Source of the DNA: Polyangium jinanense | GTDB lineage: Bacteria; Myxococcota; Polyangia; Polyangiales; Polyangiaceae | NCBI RefSeq assembly: GCF_028435365.1 | Contig: NZ_JAGTJJ010000099.1 | Location: 1-26,877, forward strand | Reading direction: 5' to 3' | DNA: 26,877 nt | Shown: positions 1 to 7,634 of the stretch, in pieces | How the letters are laid out: each line of letters begins with the position of its first letter | Position numbering within the stretch: position 1 is the first letter of the stretch | Program-made: the position numbers and the translations under genes | Notes under the pieces: model-generated | The model's database searches: none | What the model saw: only the letters and a program-made list of their open reading frames with translations | What the model was told of the DNA's origin: nothing

Positions 1-112
1 GACAGCGCGCATCGCGCGCTGTCGCCCCGCGTCCAGGGCTTGCCCTGGTCCGGGTGCAGGGGCGGATAGCCCCTGCTCGGGTCCGGGGTGAAACCCCGGC
101 GCTACGCTGTGA
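1..112 (-). repeat. multi-hairpin 3' repeat module, copy 1
   Basis: Read on the minus strand, the module begins 12 nt after the stop of the AT-hook gene. Its leader TCACAGCGTAGCG (100-112) is followed by four inverted repeats. H1 (83-99) has CCGGGG arms and a TTTCA loop. H2 (56-76) has 8-nt arms GCAGGGGC/GCCCCTGC. H3 (33-48) has arms CCAGGGC/GCCCTGG. H4 (1-23) has perfect 10-nt arms GACAGCGCGC/GCGCGCTGTC around a 3-nt loop. The spacers are ACCCGA and ACCCGGA. Leader, H1-H3 and spacers match the copies at 14575 and 26756, but H4 does not. No U-tract follows H4 inside the window, so a classical intrinsic terminator is not shown. It could be a 3' UTR element, a REP-like repeat or a terminator. 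Confidence 0.8.
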
Positions 113-124
113 AACGCCTGCGGC

Positions 125-679
125 TCAGGCCGGGTGCGCCGCGCCGTTGAGCTCGGACGGCTCGGGGGCCTCCTCGCCGCTGATCGTCGAGGGCCCGAGC
201 TCCATCACCGGCGGCGCGGCCGGCGTCCCGTCCGTCGGCTCGGCAGCCGCCTCGGCAGCCGGTTCGGCGGCCGGCTCGGCGCTTGCGGCCTTCGCCTTCG
301 CGGGGCGGCCGCGGCGCTTCGGCGTGTCGCCGCTGGCCTCGCGGGAGGGGCCGGGCGGCGAGGATGCCGTGCCTGCGATCCGCGCGACCGACTCGACCTT
401 CGACCGGATGTCGGGGTGATCCTCGGCGTAGACGCGCGCGTAGGCGAGCGCCTTCGTGGTCTTGCTCGACAGCGTCTCCTCGCTGTCCCGCAGCGCCGCG
501 CGCGCCGCTTCGAGGGCTGCCTCTGCTTTCGCCACGGCCTCGGTGTGGGTCCGGACCTCGGTCACCACCTGCTCGAGGGTCGCCCGATCGACGCCGGGAA
601 AGCTCACATGCGAGAGCTCGCTCGCGAACAGGTCCATCAGGGCCTGGACCGAGGGAGGAATGGGATCTGCCACGTCCAT
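125..679 (-). CDS. AT-hook / coiled-coil hypothetical protein
   Basis: The 184-residue protein has no family I can name. Residues 1-100 are mostly helical, with an Ala/Glu-rich stretch at about 45-70 that looks like a short coiled coil. Residues 121-128 (KRRGRPAK) form a classical AT-hook with the GRP core, followed by an Ala/Glu/Pro low-complexity tail (about 133-150, EPAAEPAAE repeats) and an acidic end. This layout fits a small DNA-associated or architectural protein; no enzyme motif is visible. The start at 679 is chosen because GGAG lies 6 nt upstream. An extension to 802 is open but Arg-rich and unlike the rest. The gene is read away from the citrate synthase behind it, with a 133-nt gap, and the hairpin module at 1-112 follows its stop. 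Function is unknown; DNA binding is inferred from the AT-hook alone. Confidence 0.7.
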   Translation of the reverse strand: MDVADPIPPSVQALMDLFASELSHVSFPGVDRATLEQVVTEVRTHTEAVAKAEAALEAARAALRDSEETLSSKTTKALAYARVYAEDHPDIRSKVESVARIAGTASSPPGPSREASGDTPKRRGRPAKAKAASAEPAAEPAAEAAAEPTDGTPAAPPVMELGPSTISGEEAPEPSELNGAAHPA

Positions 680-812
680 GGTCGTCTCCGTTTGCCGTTG
701 CGGGGCCGGGGCGCGCGCCCGGACCCTGCGCGATCCGCTCGGGCGGGTCGCTACCCCAGGTCGTGGCCGCTGTCTAGATGTACAGTGGCAGATCGATGGC
801 AACGGGGGTCGT

Positions 813-1964
813 TCAAGCCGGGACGGGCCCGACGTACCGCGACGCCGGCCGGATGAGCCGCCCCGCCCGCCGCTGCTCCTCGACGTGCGCGCACCAGCCG
901 GCGGCCCGTCCCACCGCGAACGTGGGCGTGAACAGCTCGCGCGGCAGGCCCACGGCGTCGAGCAGGACGGCCGTGTAGAACTCGACGTTGGCCTTGAGCG
1001 GCCGATCCGGGTGCCGCTCGGCGAGCTGGGTCTCGGCCGCGCGCTCGGTTGCCCGCGCGAGCGCGAGACGCGCCCCTGCCCCCACGCTCCCGTCGCGCTC
1101 GAGCTCGCCGATGGCCCGCTCGAGCACCGCCGCCCGCGGATCCCGCACCCGGTAGATCCGGTGCCCCATGCCCATGATGCGCCTCCCTGCTGCGAGCTCG
1201 GCTTCGATCCACGCCGCGGCCCGCGACGGCTCGCCGATGCCGTCGAGCATGTCGAGCACGGGCCCTGGCGCGCCGCCGTGCAGCGGGCCCTTCAGCGCGC
1301 CGATGGCCGCCACGATCGCCGAGACCAGATCCGAGCCCGTCGAGGCCACGACCCGCGCGGTGAACGTCGAGGCGTTCATGCCGTGATCGGCCACGGTCAC
1401 GAGGTAGGCGTCGAGCCCCCGCGCCGCTGCCTCGGGCGCGACCGCGCTGCGCACCATCCGCAGGAAGTCCGCCGCGTGCCCGAGCTTCGCGTCCGGGGCG
1501 ATCGGCGCGCCTCCTGCGCGACGCCGCGCCCAGGCCGCCGCGAACGTCGCGACCGCGCCCGTGACCCGCGCGAGCTCGACCCACGCGGGCCGATTCTCTG
1601 ACCGCCACGCCGCGCGCGCGCCGAAGTGCGCCACGCATGCCATGAGCGCCGCGCTTCCGTCCTCCGCGACGAGCGCTTCCCCGAGCGACGGAATTTGCTC
1701 GAAGGCCAGCGTCCGCCCCTCGGCGAGCGCCTCCGCGATCGCGCCGCGGGTCGCCGCGTCCGGCAGCGCGCCCGTCCAGAGCAGCGCGCACAGATCCTCG
1801 AAGCCGACCCGGCCCGCGAGCGCCTCGACGTCGTACCCGCCCACGACGAGCCGCCCCCGCTCGCCGTCGACCTCGCTCAATGCCGTATCCGCCACGACGA
1901 CCCCATCGAGCCCGCTCGCTTTCGTCGCTGCGTGTTTCGCCCCATTCTGCTTCGCAAGGTCCAT
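813..1964 (-). CDS. citrate synthase family protein
   Basis: The 383-residue protein has the length and motifs of a type II dimeric citrate or 2-methylcitrate synthase, condensing oxaloacetate with acetyl- or propionyl-CoA in the cytoplasm. Visible landmarks are DHGMNASTF (193-201), the first catalytic His in LHGG (H229), the second in GHRIYRVRDPR (H268) and NVEFY (326-330). The usual catalytic Asp (NVDFY) is Glu328 here, a substitution I recall from some bacterial members. The C-terminal RYVGP (376-380) is also typical. The start at 1964 is set by a perfect AGGAGG about 6 nt upstream, rejecting an ATG at 2006. It is divergent from a second, HTH-fused citrate synthase, and the 103-nt gap holds strong palindromes. 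Substrate choice between citrate and methylcitrate cannot be decided from sequence. Confidence 0.93.
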   Translation of the reverse strand: MDLAKQNGAKHAATKASGLDGVVVADTALSEVDGERGRLVVGGYDVEALAGRVGFEDLCALLWTGALPDAATRGAIAEALAEGRTLAFEQIPSLGEALVAEDGSAALMACVAHFGARAAWRSENRPAWVELARVTGAVATFAAAWARRRAGGAPIAPDAKLGHAADFLRMVRSAVAPEAAARGLDAYLVTVADHGMNASTFTARVVASTGSDLVSAIVAAIGALKGPLHGGAPGPVLDMLDGIGEPSRAAAWIEAELAAGRRIMGMGHRIYRVRDPRAAVLERAIGELERDGSVGAGARLALARATERAAETQLAERHPDRPLKANVEFYTAVLLDAVGLPRELFTPTFAVGRAAGWCAHVEEQRRAGRLIRPASRYVGPVPA

Positions 1965-2005
1965 CGTTTCCTCCTTCGTTGATGGTATCCTTGATGTCGT
2001 GAGCA

Positions 2006-2053
2006 ACGTTGATCAACGTGGATTGATCAATCAATCTACTGGATTCGACAATC
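2006..2053. promoter_or_regulatory. palindromic operator cluster between divergent citrate synthase genes
   Basis: In this unusually AT-rich gap, ACGTTGATCAACGT (2006-2019) and GATTGATCAATC (2021-2032) are perfect palindromes sharing the core TTGATCAA. A degenerate third copy, GATTCGACAATC, lies at 2042-2053. Centres are 14 and 21 nt apart. A possible plus-strand promoter overlaps them: TTGATC (2023-2028), an 18-nt spacer, GACAAT (2047-2052). They are good candidates for binding sites of a dimeric regulator controlling both genes, the obvious candidate being the MerR-like domain encoded immediately downstream. The palindromes are seen directly; the binding partner is inferred. Confidence 0.6.
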
Positions 2054-2067
2054 AACCATCGAACCTC

Positions 2068-3285
2068 GTGTCCGGACCCGAGGCCGCCGCGCTGCTCGGG
2101 GTCAAGCGCGAGACGCTCTACGCGTACGCGAGCCGCGGCCTCGTCCGCAGCGTGCCCAGCGAGGGCGGGCGGAGCCGCCTCTACATGCGCGAGGACCTCG
2201 AACGGCTGAAGGCCCGGAGCGACGCGCGCCGCGGGCACGGCCCGGTCGCCGCTTCCGCCTTGCGCTGGGGCGAGCCCGTCCTCACCTCGACGATCACCAC
2301 GATCAGCGCCGAAGAAGGCCCGCGCTACCGCGGTCAGGCCGCGACCGCCCTCGCCGCCGCCGGCGTGCCCTTCGAATCCGTCGCCGAGCTGCTCTGGACC
2401 GGCGCGCTCCCCGAAGAACGCCCCACCTGGACCTTGCCCCAGGATCCCGCCTTCCCCGTGGCCCGCCTCGCCGACCTCGTCCCCGAGGGCGCCCCGCCCC
2501 TCGCCACGCTCGCCCTCGCCGTCCCGGCCCTGGCCGCGCGGGATCCGCTGCGCTTCGCCGCCACCGAGGAGGCCGAGCTGCCCCGCGCCCGCGCCTTGAT
2601 CCGCCGCCTCGCCGCGCTCTCCGCCCTGCCCGCAGGCGCGCGCCGCGCCAAGGCCGCGCTCGCCGAGCCCACGATGACCCGCGCCCTGCTCGTCGCCCTC
2701 GGCGGCCGCAGGTCTGAGCGCGCCGAGGCCGCCCTCGAACAGGCGCTCGTGCTGCTCGCGGATCACGAGCTCGCCACCTCGACGTTCGCCGTCCGCGTCA
2801 CCGCCTCGACCGGAGCCGATCTCTACGCCTGCGTGAGCGCCGGGCTCGCCGCGGTCTCCGGCCCGAAGCACGGCGGCGCCTGCGACCGCATCGAGGCCGT
2901 GGTCGCCGAGGTCGGCCGCCCCGAAAAAGCCCGCGCCGTCGTCGCCGCCCGCGCCCGCCGCGGCGACAGGGTCCTCGAGCTCGGGCACCCGTTTTACCCC
3001 GACGGCGACCCGCGCACCCCACCCCTGCTCGCGGCCGCGCGCGTGGAGGCGCCTCGAAAAACCAGCGTCGCCGCCCTCTTCGCCCTGCTCGACGCGACGA
3101 AAGAGGCCGGCCATCCGCCCCCGTCCGTGGATGTCGGCCTCGTCGCCCTTTGCCTTGCGCTCGGCCTGCCGCCGGGCGCGGCCACGACCCTCTTCGCAAT
3201 CGGTCGCCTCGCCGGCTGGATCGCCCACGCCCTCGAACAGCGCAAGGATCCTACGCTCCTGCGCCCGCGCTCGATCGCATCATGA
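2068..3285 (+). CDS. HTH (MerR-like)-citrate synthase fusion protein
   Basis: The 405-residue protein has two parts. Residues about 3-48 form a MerR/excisionase-type winged helix (EAAALLGVKRETLYAYASRGL, then a turn and RLYMREDLERL). Residues about 60-405 are a citrate synthase fold with ADHELATSTF (231-240), KHGG (H268), GHPFYPDGDPR (H307) and SVDVG (D355). The HTH-citrate synthase fusion is a known uncharacterised family, so this may be a metabolite-sensing regulator, an enzyme, or both. The C-terminus lacks the usual RYVG motif. GTG 2068 is preferred because codons between an upstream GTG (1999) and 2068 are AT-rich and unlike the gene, and palindromes fall there. No clear ribosome-binding site precedes it, so the start is uncertain. 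Its stop overlaps that of the converging hydrolase gene by six bases. Confidence 0.88.
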   Translation: MSGPEAAALLGVKRETLYAYASRGLVRSVPSEGGRSRLYMREDLERLKARSDARRGHGPVAASALRWGEPVLTSTITTISAEEGPRYRGQAATALAAAGVPFESVAELLWTGALPEERPTWTLPQDPAFPVARLADLVPEGAPPLATLALAVPALAARDPLRFAATEEAELPRARALIRRLAALSALPAGARRAKAALAEPTMTRALLVALGGRRSERAEAALEQALVLLADHELATSTFAVRVTASTGADLYACVSAGLAAVSGPKHGGACDRIEAVVAEVGRPEKARAVVAARARRGDRVLELGHPFYPDGDPRTPPLLAAARVEAPRKTSVAALFALLDATKEAGHPPPSVDVGLVALCLALGLPPGAATTLFAIGRLAGWIAHALEQRKDPTLLRPRSIAS

Positions 3286-3969
3286 AGCGCGGGCCATTCG
3301 CCGTCCCTGCGGCGCGATGTGCGCCTCGAACCAGTGCCCCGCGAGATCCGCGACCTGATCGAGCGCCCCCGGCTCTTCGAACAGGTGCGTCGCCCGCGGG
3401 ATGATGACGATCTCCCGCTCGCACCGGAGATCCTCGAACGCCTGCTGGTTCAGATCGATCACCAGCGTATCCGCCCCGCCCACGATGAGCAGCGTCGGCG
3501 CCTGAACCTTCGGCAGCGCCGGCCCCGCGAGATCGGGCCGCCCGCCGCGCGAGACGACCGCCAGCACTGCGTCGGGCCGCTCCGCCGCGGCCACGAGCGC
3601 CGCCGCCGCCCCCGTGCTCGCCCCGAAGAGCCCGATCCCGAGGCCCGCCGTCGACGACGCCCGGCCGAGCCAATCGACGACGCCCGTGACCCGCCGCGCG
3701 AGCAGGTTGATGTCGAATCGGATCTCGGCCGTCCGCAGATCCACGGCCTCCTCCTCGGCCGTCAAGAGGTCCACGAGCAACGTCGCGAACCCGCGCGCCC
3801 GCAAGCTCGCCGCGACGTGACGATTGCGCTGACTGAACCGGCTCGAACCGCTGCCATGGGCGAACAGCACGACGCCCCGCGCCCCTGCCGGCATCCCGAG
3901 ATCGCCGTTCAGCATCACGCCGTCCGCCGGCATGCAGACCGGCGAGGTCTCCGCTCGCTCGTTCACCAT
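3280..3969 (-). CDS. alpha/beta hydrolase (dienelactone hydrolase-like)
   Basis: The 229-residue cytoplasmic protein has an alpha/beta hydrolase fold with its landmarks in order: an oxyanion-type FAHGSGSS (36-43), a nucleophile elbow GASTG with Ser118, the acid Asp167 in GGADTLV and His195 in RATHLFEE. Length and motifs fit the small dienelactone hydrolase-like group; the substrate cannot be told. The start at 3969 has GGAG-type ribosome binding on the minus strand. It lies 56 nt after the stop of the D-2-hydroxyacid dehydrogenase gene on the same strand, so it is probably the last gene of a kup-dehydrogenase-hydrolase transcript. It ends in TCATGA, which is simultaneously the end of the converging HTH-citrate synthase gene. 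Confidence 0.88.
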   Translation of the reverse strand: MVNERAETSPVCMPADGVMLNGDLGMPAGARGVVLFAHGSGSSRFSQRNRHVAASLRARGFATLLVDLLTAEEEAVDLRTAEIRFDINLLARRVTGVVDWLGRASSTAGLGIGLFGASTGAAAALVAAAERPDAVLAVVSRGGRPDLAGPALPKVQAPTLLIVGGADTLVIDLNQQAFEDLRCEREIVIIPRATHLFEEPGALDQVADLAGHWFEAHIAPQGRRMARAS

Positions 3970-4025
3970 GATCCGCTCCCTCCCTATCGAGGATCCGGCA
4001 TCGGGCAGAGAGCCCGCCGCCGCAA

Positions 4026-5039
4026 CTACGACCGGATCACGGTCTCGACGCGAAGCGCATGCAAGAGCGGCTCTCCCCGCTCGAATGCCGAGACGCTCTC
4101 GAACGTGGTCTCCGCGATGTTCGTGAGTGCCTCGTGCGTCAAGAACCCCTGATGCGAGGTGACGAGCACGTTCGGGAGCGTGAGCAGCCGCGCGAGGACG
4201 TCGTCCTGGATCACGCGGTCCGAGAGATCTTGGAAGAAGATGCCCTCCTCCTCCTCGTACACGTCGAGCCCCGCGTGCCCCACCTGCCCCGTCTTCAGCG
4301 CTTCGAGCAGCGCGGGCGTATCGACGAGCGCGCCGCGCCCGGTGTTGATCAGCATCACCCCGCGCTTCATCGCGGCGATTGCCGCGGCGTCCACGAGGTG
4401 ATGGGTCTCCGGCGTGAGCGGGACATGCAGCGACAGGATGTCCGCTTTCGCGTACAGCTCGGCGAGCGTGGTGTACCGGACGATCCCGCCGTCGACGAGC
4501 GTGGCGTCCGGGCGGAGGTCGTAGGCGAGCACGTGACAGCCGAACCCGTGGAGGATTCGCGCGAGCGCGGCCCCGATGCGGCCCGTGCCGATGACGCCGG
4601 CGGTCTTGCCGACCATGTCGAAGCCGACGAGGCCCTCGAGCGAGAAATTGCCCTCGCGCACGCGGGCGTAGGCTTTGTGGATCTTGCGGTTCAAGGCGAG
4701 GATCAGCGCGGCCGCGTGCTCGGCGACGGCGTGGGGCGAATACTCGGGCACACGCACGACGGGCAGCCCGAGCCGCGCCGCCGCCTGCAAATCGACGTGG
4801 TTGTAGCCGGCCGATCGAAGCGCGATGAGCCCGACGCCCACGGCGGCGAGCGTCTCGAGCGCGCGCGCGGTGACGTGGTCGTTGACGAAGGAGCAGGCCA
4901 CGCGGGTCCCCTGCGCGAGCACGGCCGTCTCCTCGGTGAGCCGGGGTTCGAGGAAAACGAGCTCGTGCCCGCGCCGCGCGGCGGACGCGGCGAGGATGTC
5001 CCGCTCGTAGCGGTGGGTATCGAAGACGGAAACTTTCAT
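4026..5039 (-). CDS. D-2-hydroxyacid dehydrogenase (D-lactate dehydrogenase-like)
   Basis: The 337-residue protein is an NAD-dependent D-isomer 2-hydroxyacid dehydrogenase. It shows RSAGYNHVD (75-83), the Rossmann GTGRIG (151-156), substrate Arg235 in INTGRG, a catalytic Glu in the acidic run after LDVY (about 262-265) and His296 in SHQGF. The spacing and RSAGYN motif are those of fermentative D-lactate dehydrogenases (LdhA type), which interconvert pyruvate and D-lactate, though related keto acids remain possible. Its ATG at 5039 overlaps the last base of the kup stop (TGATG), which implies translational coupling with the potassium transporter. A hydrolase gene follows 56 nt later. Why a lactate dehydrogenase is coupled to potassium uptake is not evident from sequence. 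Confidence 0.92.
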   Translation of the reverse strand: MKVSVFDTHRYERDILAASAARRGHELVFLEPRLTEETAVLAQGTRVACSFVNDHVTARALETLAAVGVGLIALRSAGYNHVDLQAAARLGLPVVRVPEYSPHAVAEHAAALILALNRKIHKAYARVREGNFSLEGLVGFDMVGKTAGVIGTGRIGAALARILHGFGCHVLAYDLRPDATLVDGGIVRYTTLAELYAKADILSLHVPLTPETHHLVDAAAIAAMKRGVMLINTGRGALVDTPALLEALKTGQVGHAGLDVYEEEEGIFFQDLSDRVIQDDVLARLLTLPNVLVTSHQGFLTHEALTNIAETTFESVSAFERGEPLLHALRVETVIRS

Positions 5040-7042
5040 CACAGATCGATCTGCATCCCGAGCTCCACGACGCGACCCGGGGGCAGGCCGAAATACGCCG
5101 TGGCGGGGCGCGCGTTGCGGGAAATGAAGGCGAAGAGGTCCTTGCGCCATTTCCACATCTTCGAGCGGCCGGTCGGCAGGAGTGTCTCGCGGCCGAGGTA
5201 ATAACTCGTGCGCTGGAGCTCGATCGAGAGGCCGAACTCCTTGCAGGCGGCGAGCGCGTTCGGCACGTTCGGCGTCTGCATGAAGCCGTAGCGAGCATTG
5301 ACCCGGAAAAACCCGTGGCCCTTGTGCTCGACGGTCAAGCGCTGATCGGGCGGGATCTCGGGGACGCGCTCGTTCGTGATGGAGAGCAGGACGACCTGCT
5401 CGTGCAGGACCTGGTTGTGCTTGAAATGGTGGAGCAGGACGGGCGGCGTGCCGTTCGGGTTCGAGGCCATGAAGACGGCCGTGCCGCGGACGCGGTGGGG
5501 CTTCGTGCGCTCGACGTCCTCGAGGAACATTTCGAGCGGCAGGATGCCATCCTTGAAGGACTCGGCGAGGATCCGGCGGCCCGATTTCCAGGTCGTCATG
5601 ACCGTGAAGATCACGAACGCCATGGCCACGGGGAACCAGCCGCCCTGGAAAAACTTGGCGGCGTTTGCCGAAAAAAACGAGAGGTCGATGGCGAGGAACA
5701 CCGCGACGGGCGGCAGCGCCTTCCAGAGCGGCCAGCCCCAGCGCTTCGTGACGACCACGAAATACACCGTCGTGGTGATGGTCATCGTGGCCGTGACTGC
5801 GATGCCGTAGGCCGCCGCGAGCGAGGTCGAGGTGCGGAACGTGAAGACGAGCAGGATGCAGGCGACGAGCAGCGCGCGGTTGATCTCGGGGATGTAGATC
5901 TGCCCCTCGGTGTCCTTCGAGGTGTGGACGATCGTGACGCGCGGGAAGTAGCCGAGCTGCACGGCCTGCTGCGTCAGCGAGAAGGCCCCGGAGATGAGCG
6001 CCTGCGAGGCGACGATCGTGGCCCCCGTGGCGATGGCGACCGTCGGGTAGAGGGCCCAGGAGGGGACGAGGCCATAAAAAGGATTCGTCGCGCCGCCGGG
6101 GTGCTGGAGCAGATACGCGCCCTGGCCGAAATAATTGAGCAGGAGCGCGGGCCAGACGATGGCGAACCACACCCGGCGGATGGGGCCGCGCCCGAAATGG
6201 CCCATGTCCGCATAAAGCGCCTCGCAGCCCGTGATGCAGAGGACCACAGCGCCGAGAAGCAGGAAGCCGTGGCCGCGGTGTTCCAGGAAAAACCGCACGC
6301 CGTGCCGGGGATCGACGGCCGCGAGCACGCTCGGATTGGCCAGGATCCACCGGGCCCCGAGGGTGGCGATGGTGACGAACCAAAGGAGCGTGACGGTCCC
6401 GAAGACATTGCCAATGCCCCCGGTGCCGCGCTTCTGCACGAGGAAGAGCGCGACCAGAATGGCCACCGTGAGCGGCACGACGACGTGCTTGAGCGGCTCG
6501 TACGCGACCTCGAGGCCCTCCATGGCCGAGAGCACCGAAATCGCGGGCGTGATGACGCCCTCGCCATAAAGGAGCGACGCGCCGAGAAGGACGAGCAAGA
6601 CGAGCGGACCCGTGCCCGGGCCCTTGCGCGTGGGCACGAGCGCGAGCAGGGCCATGATGCCGCCGGAGCCTTGATTGTCGGCCCTGAGGACGAACGTGAG
6701 GTACTTGACCGTCACGACCATCAAGAGCGACCAGAAGACGAGCGAGAGGATGCCGAGGATGTTCGCCGGCGTGGGCGCGACGTGATGCGGGCTCTCCGGG
6801 CTGAAGCACTCCTTGATCGCGTAGAGCGGGCTCGTGCCGATGTCGCCGAAGACGACGCCGAGGGCGCCGAGGAGCAAGGCCCAGCGCGCGCCGTGCGTCG
6901 CCTCGCCGTGGGTCGCGGCGGCATGCGACGGCGCGCTCGTTTGTGGCGCGTCTCCGGCCGCCCTTGCGTCTGGGACCACGCTACTCCCGTCCGTCGCGGA
7001 TGCGTCGGTGGAGGCAAGCGTGCCCGCTTGGTCTTCCGTCAT
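5039..7042 (-). CDS. kup: Kup-type potassium uptake transporter
   Basis: The 667-residue inner-membrane protein is a KUP/HAK/KT potassium transporter, normally a proton-coupled K+ importer. After a hydrophilic Ala/Ser/Asp-rich N-terminal extension (1-50) comes the signature GDIGTSPLY (66-74), then about 12 membrane segments. Selectivity-region motifs LYGEGVITPAISVLSA, YADMGHFGRGPIR and the NYFGQGA segment are present. Residues from about 500 onwards form the cytoplasmic C-terminal domain. The family is usually near 620 residues; the excess is the N-terminal tail. ATG 7042 was chosen as the first downstream Met; ATG 7063, seven codons upstream, is equally possible since neither has a clear ribosome-binding site. 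It is divergent from crcB and coupled to the dehydrogenase gene by a 1-nt stop/start overlap. Confidence 0.95.
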   Translation of the reverse strand: MTEDQAGTLASTDASATDGSSVVPDARAAGDAPQTSAPSHAAATHGEATHGARWALLLGALGVVFGDIGTSPLYAIKECFSPESPHHVAPTPANILGILSLVFWSLLMVVTVKYLTFVLRADNQGSGGIMALLALVPTRKGPGTGPLVLLVLLGASLLYGEGVITPAISVLSAMEGLEVAYEPLKHVVVPLTVAILVALFLVQKRGTGGIGNVFGTVTLLWFVTIATLGARWILANPSVLAAVDPRHGVRFFLEHRGHGFLLLGAVVLCITGCEALYADMGHFGRGPIRRVWFAIVWPALLLNYFGQGAYLLQHPGGATNPFYGLVPSWALYPTVAIATGATIVASQALISGAFSLTQQAVQLGYFPRVTIVHTSKDTEGQIYIPEINRALLVACILLVFTFRTSTSLAAAYGIAVTATMTITTTVYFVVVTKRWGWPLWKALPPVAVFLAIDLSFFSANAAKFFQGGWFPVAMAFVIFTVMTTWKSGRRILAESFKDGILPLEMFLEDVERTKPHRVRGTAVFMASNPNGTPPVLLHHFKHNQVLHEQVVLLSITNERVPEIPPDQRLTVEHKGHGFFRVNARYGFMQTPNVPNALAACKEFGLSIELQRTSYYLGRETLLPTGRSKMWKWRKDLFAFISRNARPATAYFGLPPGRVVELGMQIDL

Positions 7043-7162
7043 GGAGCGCGGATGGTACCCCATCCCGGCAGAGACGCGAGGCGCGGCCCGCCGCCCCGGG
7101 AGGCTTGACCACGAGGACGGTGTGGACTTCTGTAGGGGGATGCCGGCACGGAGCGCACGCGG

Positions 7163-7549
7163 ATGGGGATGAAGCTCCTGTGGGTCTGCGTCGGCGGGGC
7201 GATCGGCTCGGGTGCACGGTTTCTCGTGACGACCTGGTCCCTTTCGCGATACGGCACCGCATTTCCCTACGGAACCCTCGCCGTCAACGTCGCCGGCTCC
7301 TTCCTGCTCGCGCTCCTCTTCCAGCTCTCCCGGAGTGTCACGTGGCTCGGCCCGACGCTCCAGGTCGCGCTCGGCGCGGGTTTCCTCGGCGGGTTCACGA
7401 CGTACTCCACGTTCAACCTGGAGCTCGTCCAGTACGTACAGAACGGACAGCCCCGCCTCGCCGCGCTGTACGGCACGGCGACGCTCGTGGGTTGCCTCTG
7501 CGCCGGGTTCGTCGGGATGTACCTCGGTCGGCTCCCCGGTTCGCGCTGA
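7163..7549 (+). CDS. crcB: fluoride ion channel CrcB/FluC
   Basis: The 128-residue four-helix membrane protein matches the CrcB/FluC family, dual-topology dimeric channels that export toxic fluoride. Motifs are GGAIGSGARF (11-20), GTLAVNVAGSF (37-47, containing the conserved Asn42) and GGFTTYSTF (76-84), the Thr/Phe-lined pore segment. Length is normal. A single copy is present here. GGAG lies 9 nt before the ATG at 7163; an in-frame ATG two codons later (7169) is an alternative. It is divergent from kup across about 120 nt, and the SIR2-like gene follows 85 nt downstream on the same strand. I looked for a fluoride riboswitch in the leader and saw none. Confidence 0.95.
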   Translation: MGMKLLWVCVGGAIGSGARFLVTTWSLSRYGTAFPYGTLAVNVAGSFLLALLFQLSRSVTWLGPTLQVALGAGFLGGFTTYSTFNLELVQYVQNGQPRLAALYGTATLVGCLCAGFVGMYLGRLPGSR

Positions 7550-7634
7550 CGACCCCGCAGCCGAGCTCGCCTGAAAGTCCACGCGAACAAGCGGCGGGCT
7601 CGACGCCCCGCGGCGCGGCCCGAGGGATCGACGC

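Noticed and set aside
237..281. Tandem CGGCAGCC/CGGCGGCC-like repeats as a regulatory repeat
   Set aside because: They encode the Ala/Glu/Pro-rich tail of the AT-hook protein and follow its codon periodicity.
751..3228. Very long minus-strand open frame across both citrate synthase genes
   Set aside because: Its translation is Arg/Gly/Ala-rich with no domain; it is the antisense shadow of two well-supported genes in GC-rich DNA.
7105..7127. TTGACC as a -35 element before crcB
   Set aside because: The hexamer 17 nt downstream (TTCTGT) matches the -10 consensus at only two positions.
7043..7162. Possible fluoride riboswitch ahead of crcB
   Set aside because: The leader was read for the conserved crcB-motif elements (the GATGG stem and the late CTCCTA-like segment with its pseudoknot); none is present in order.
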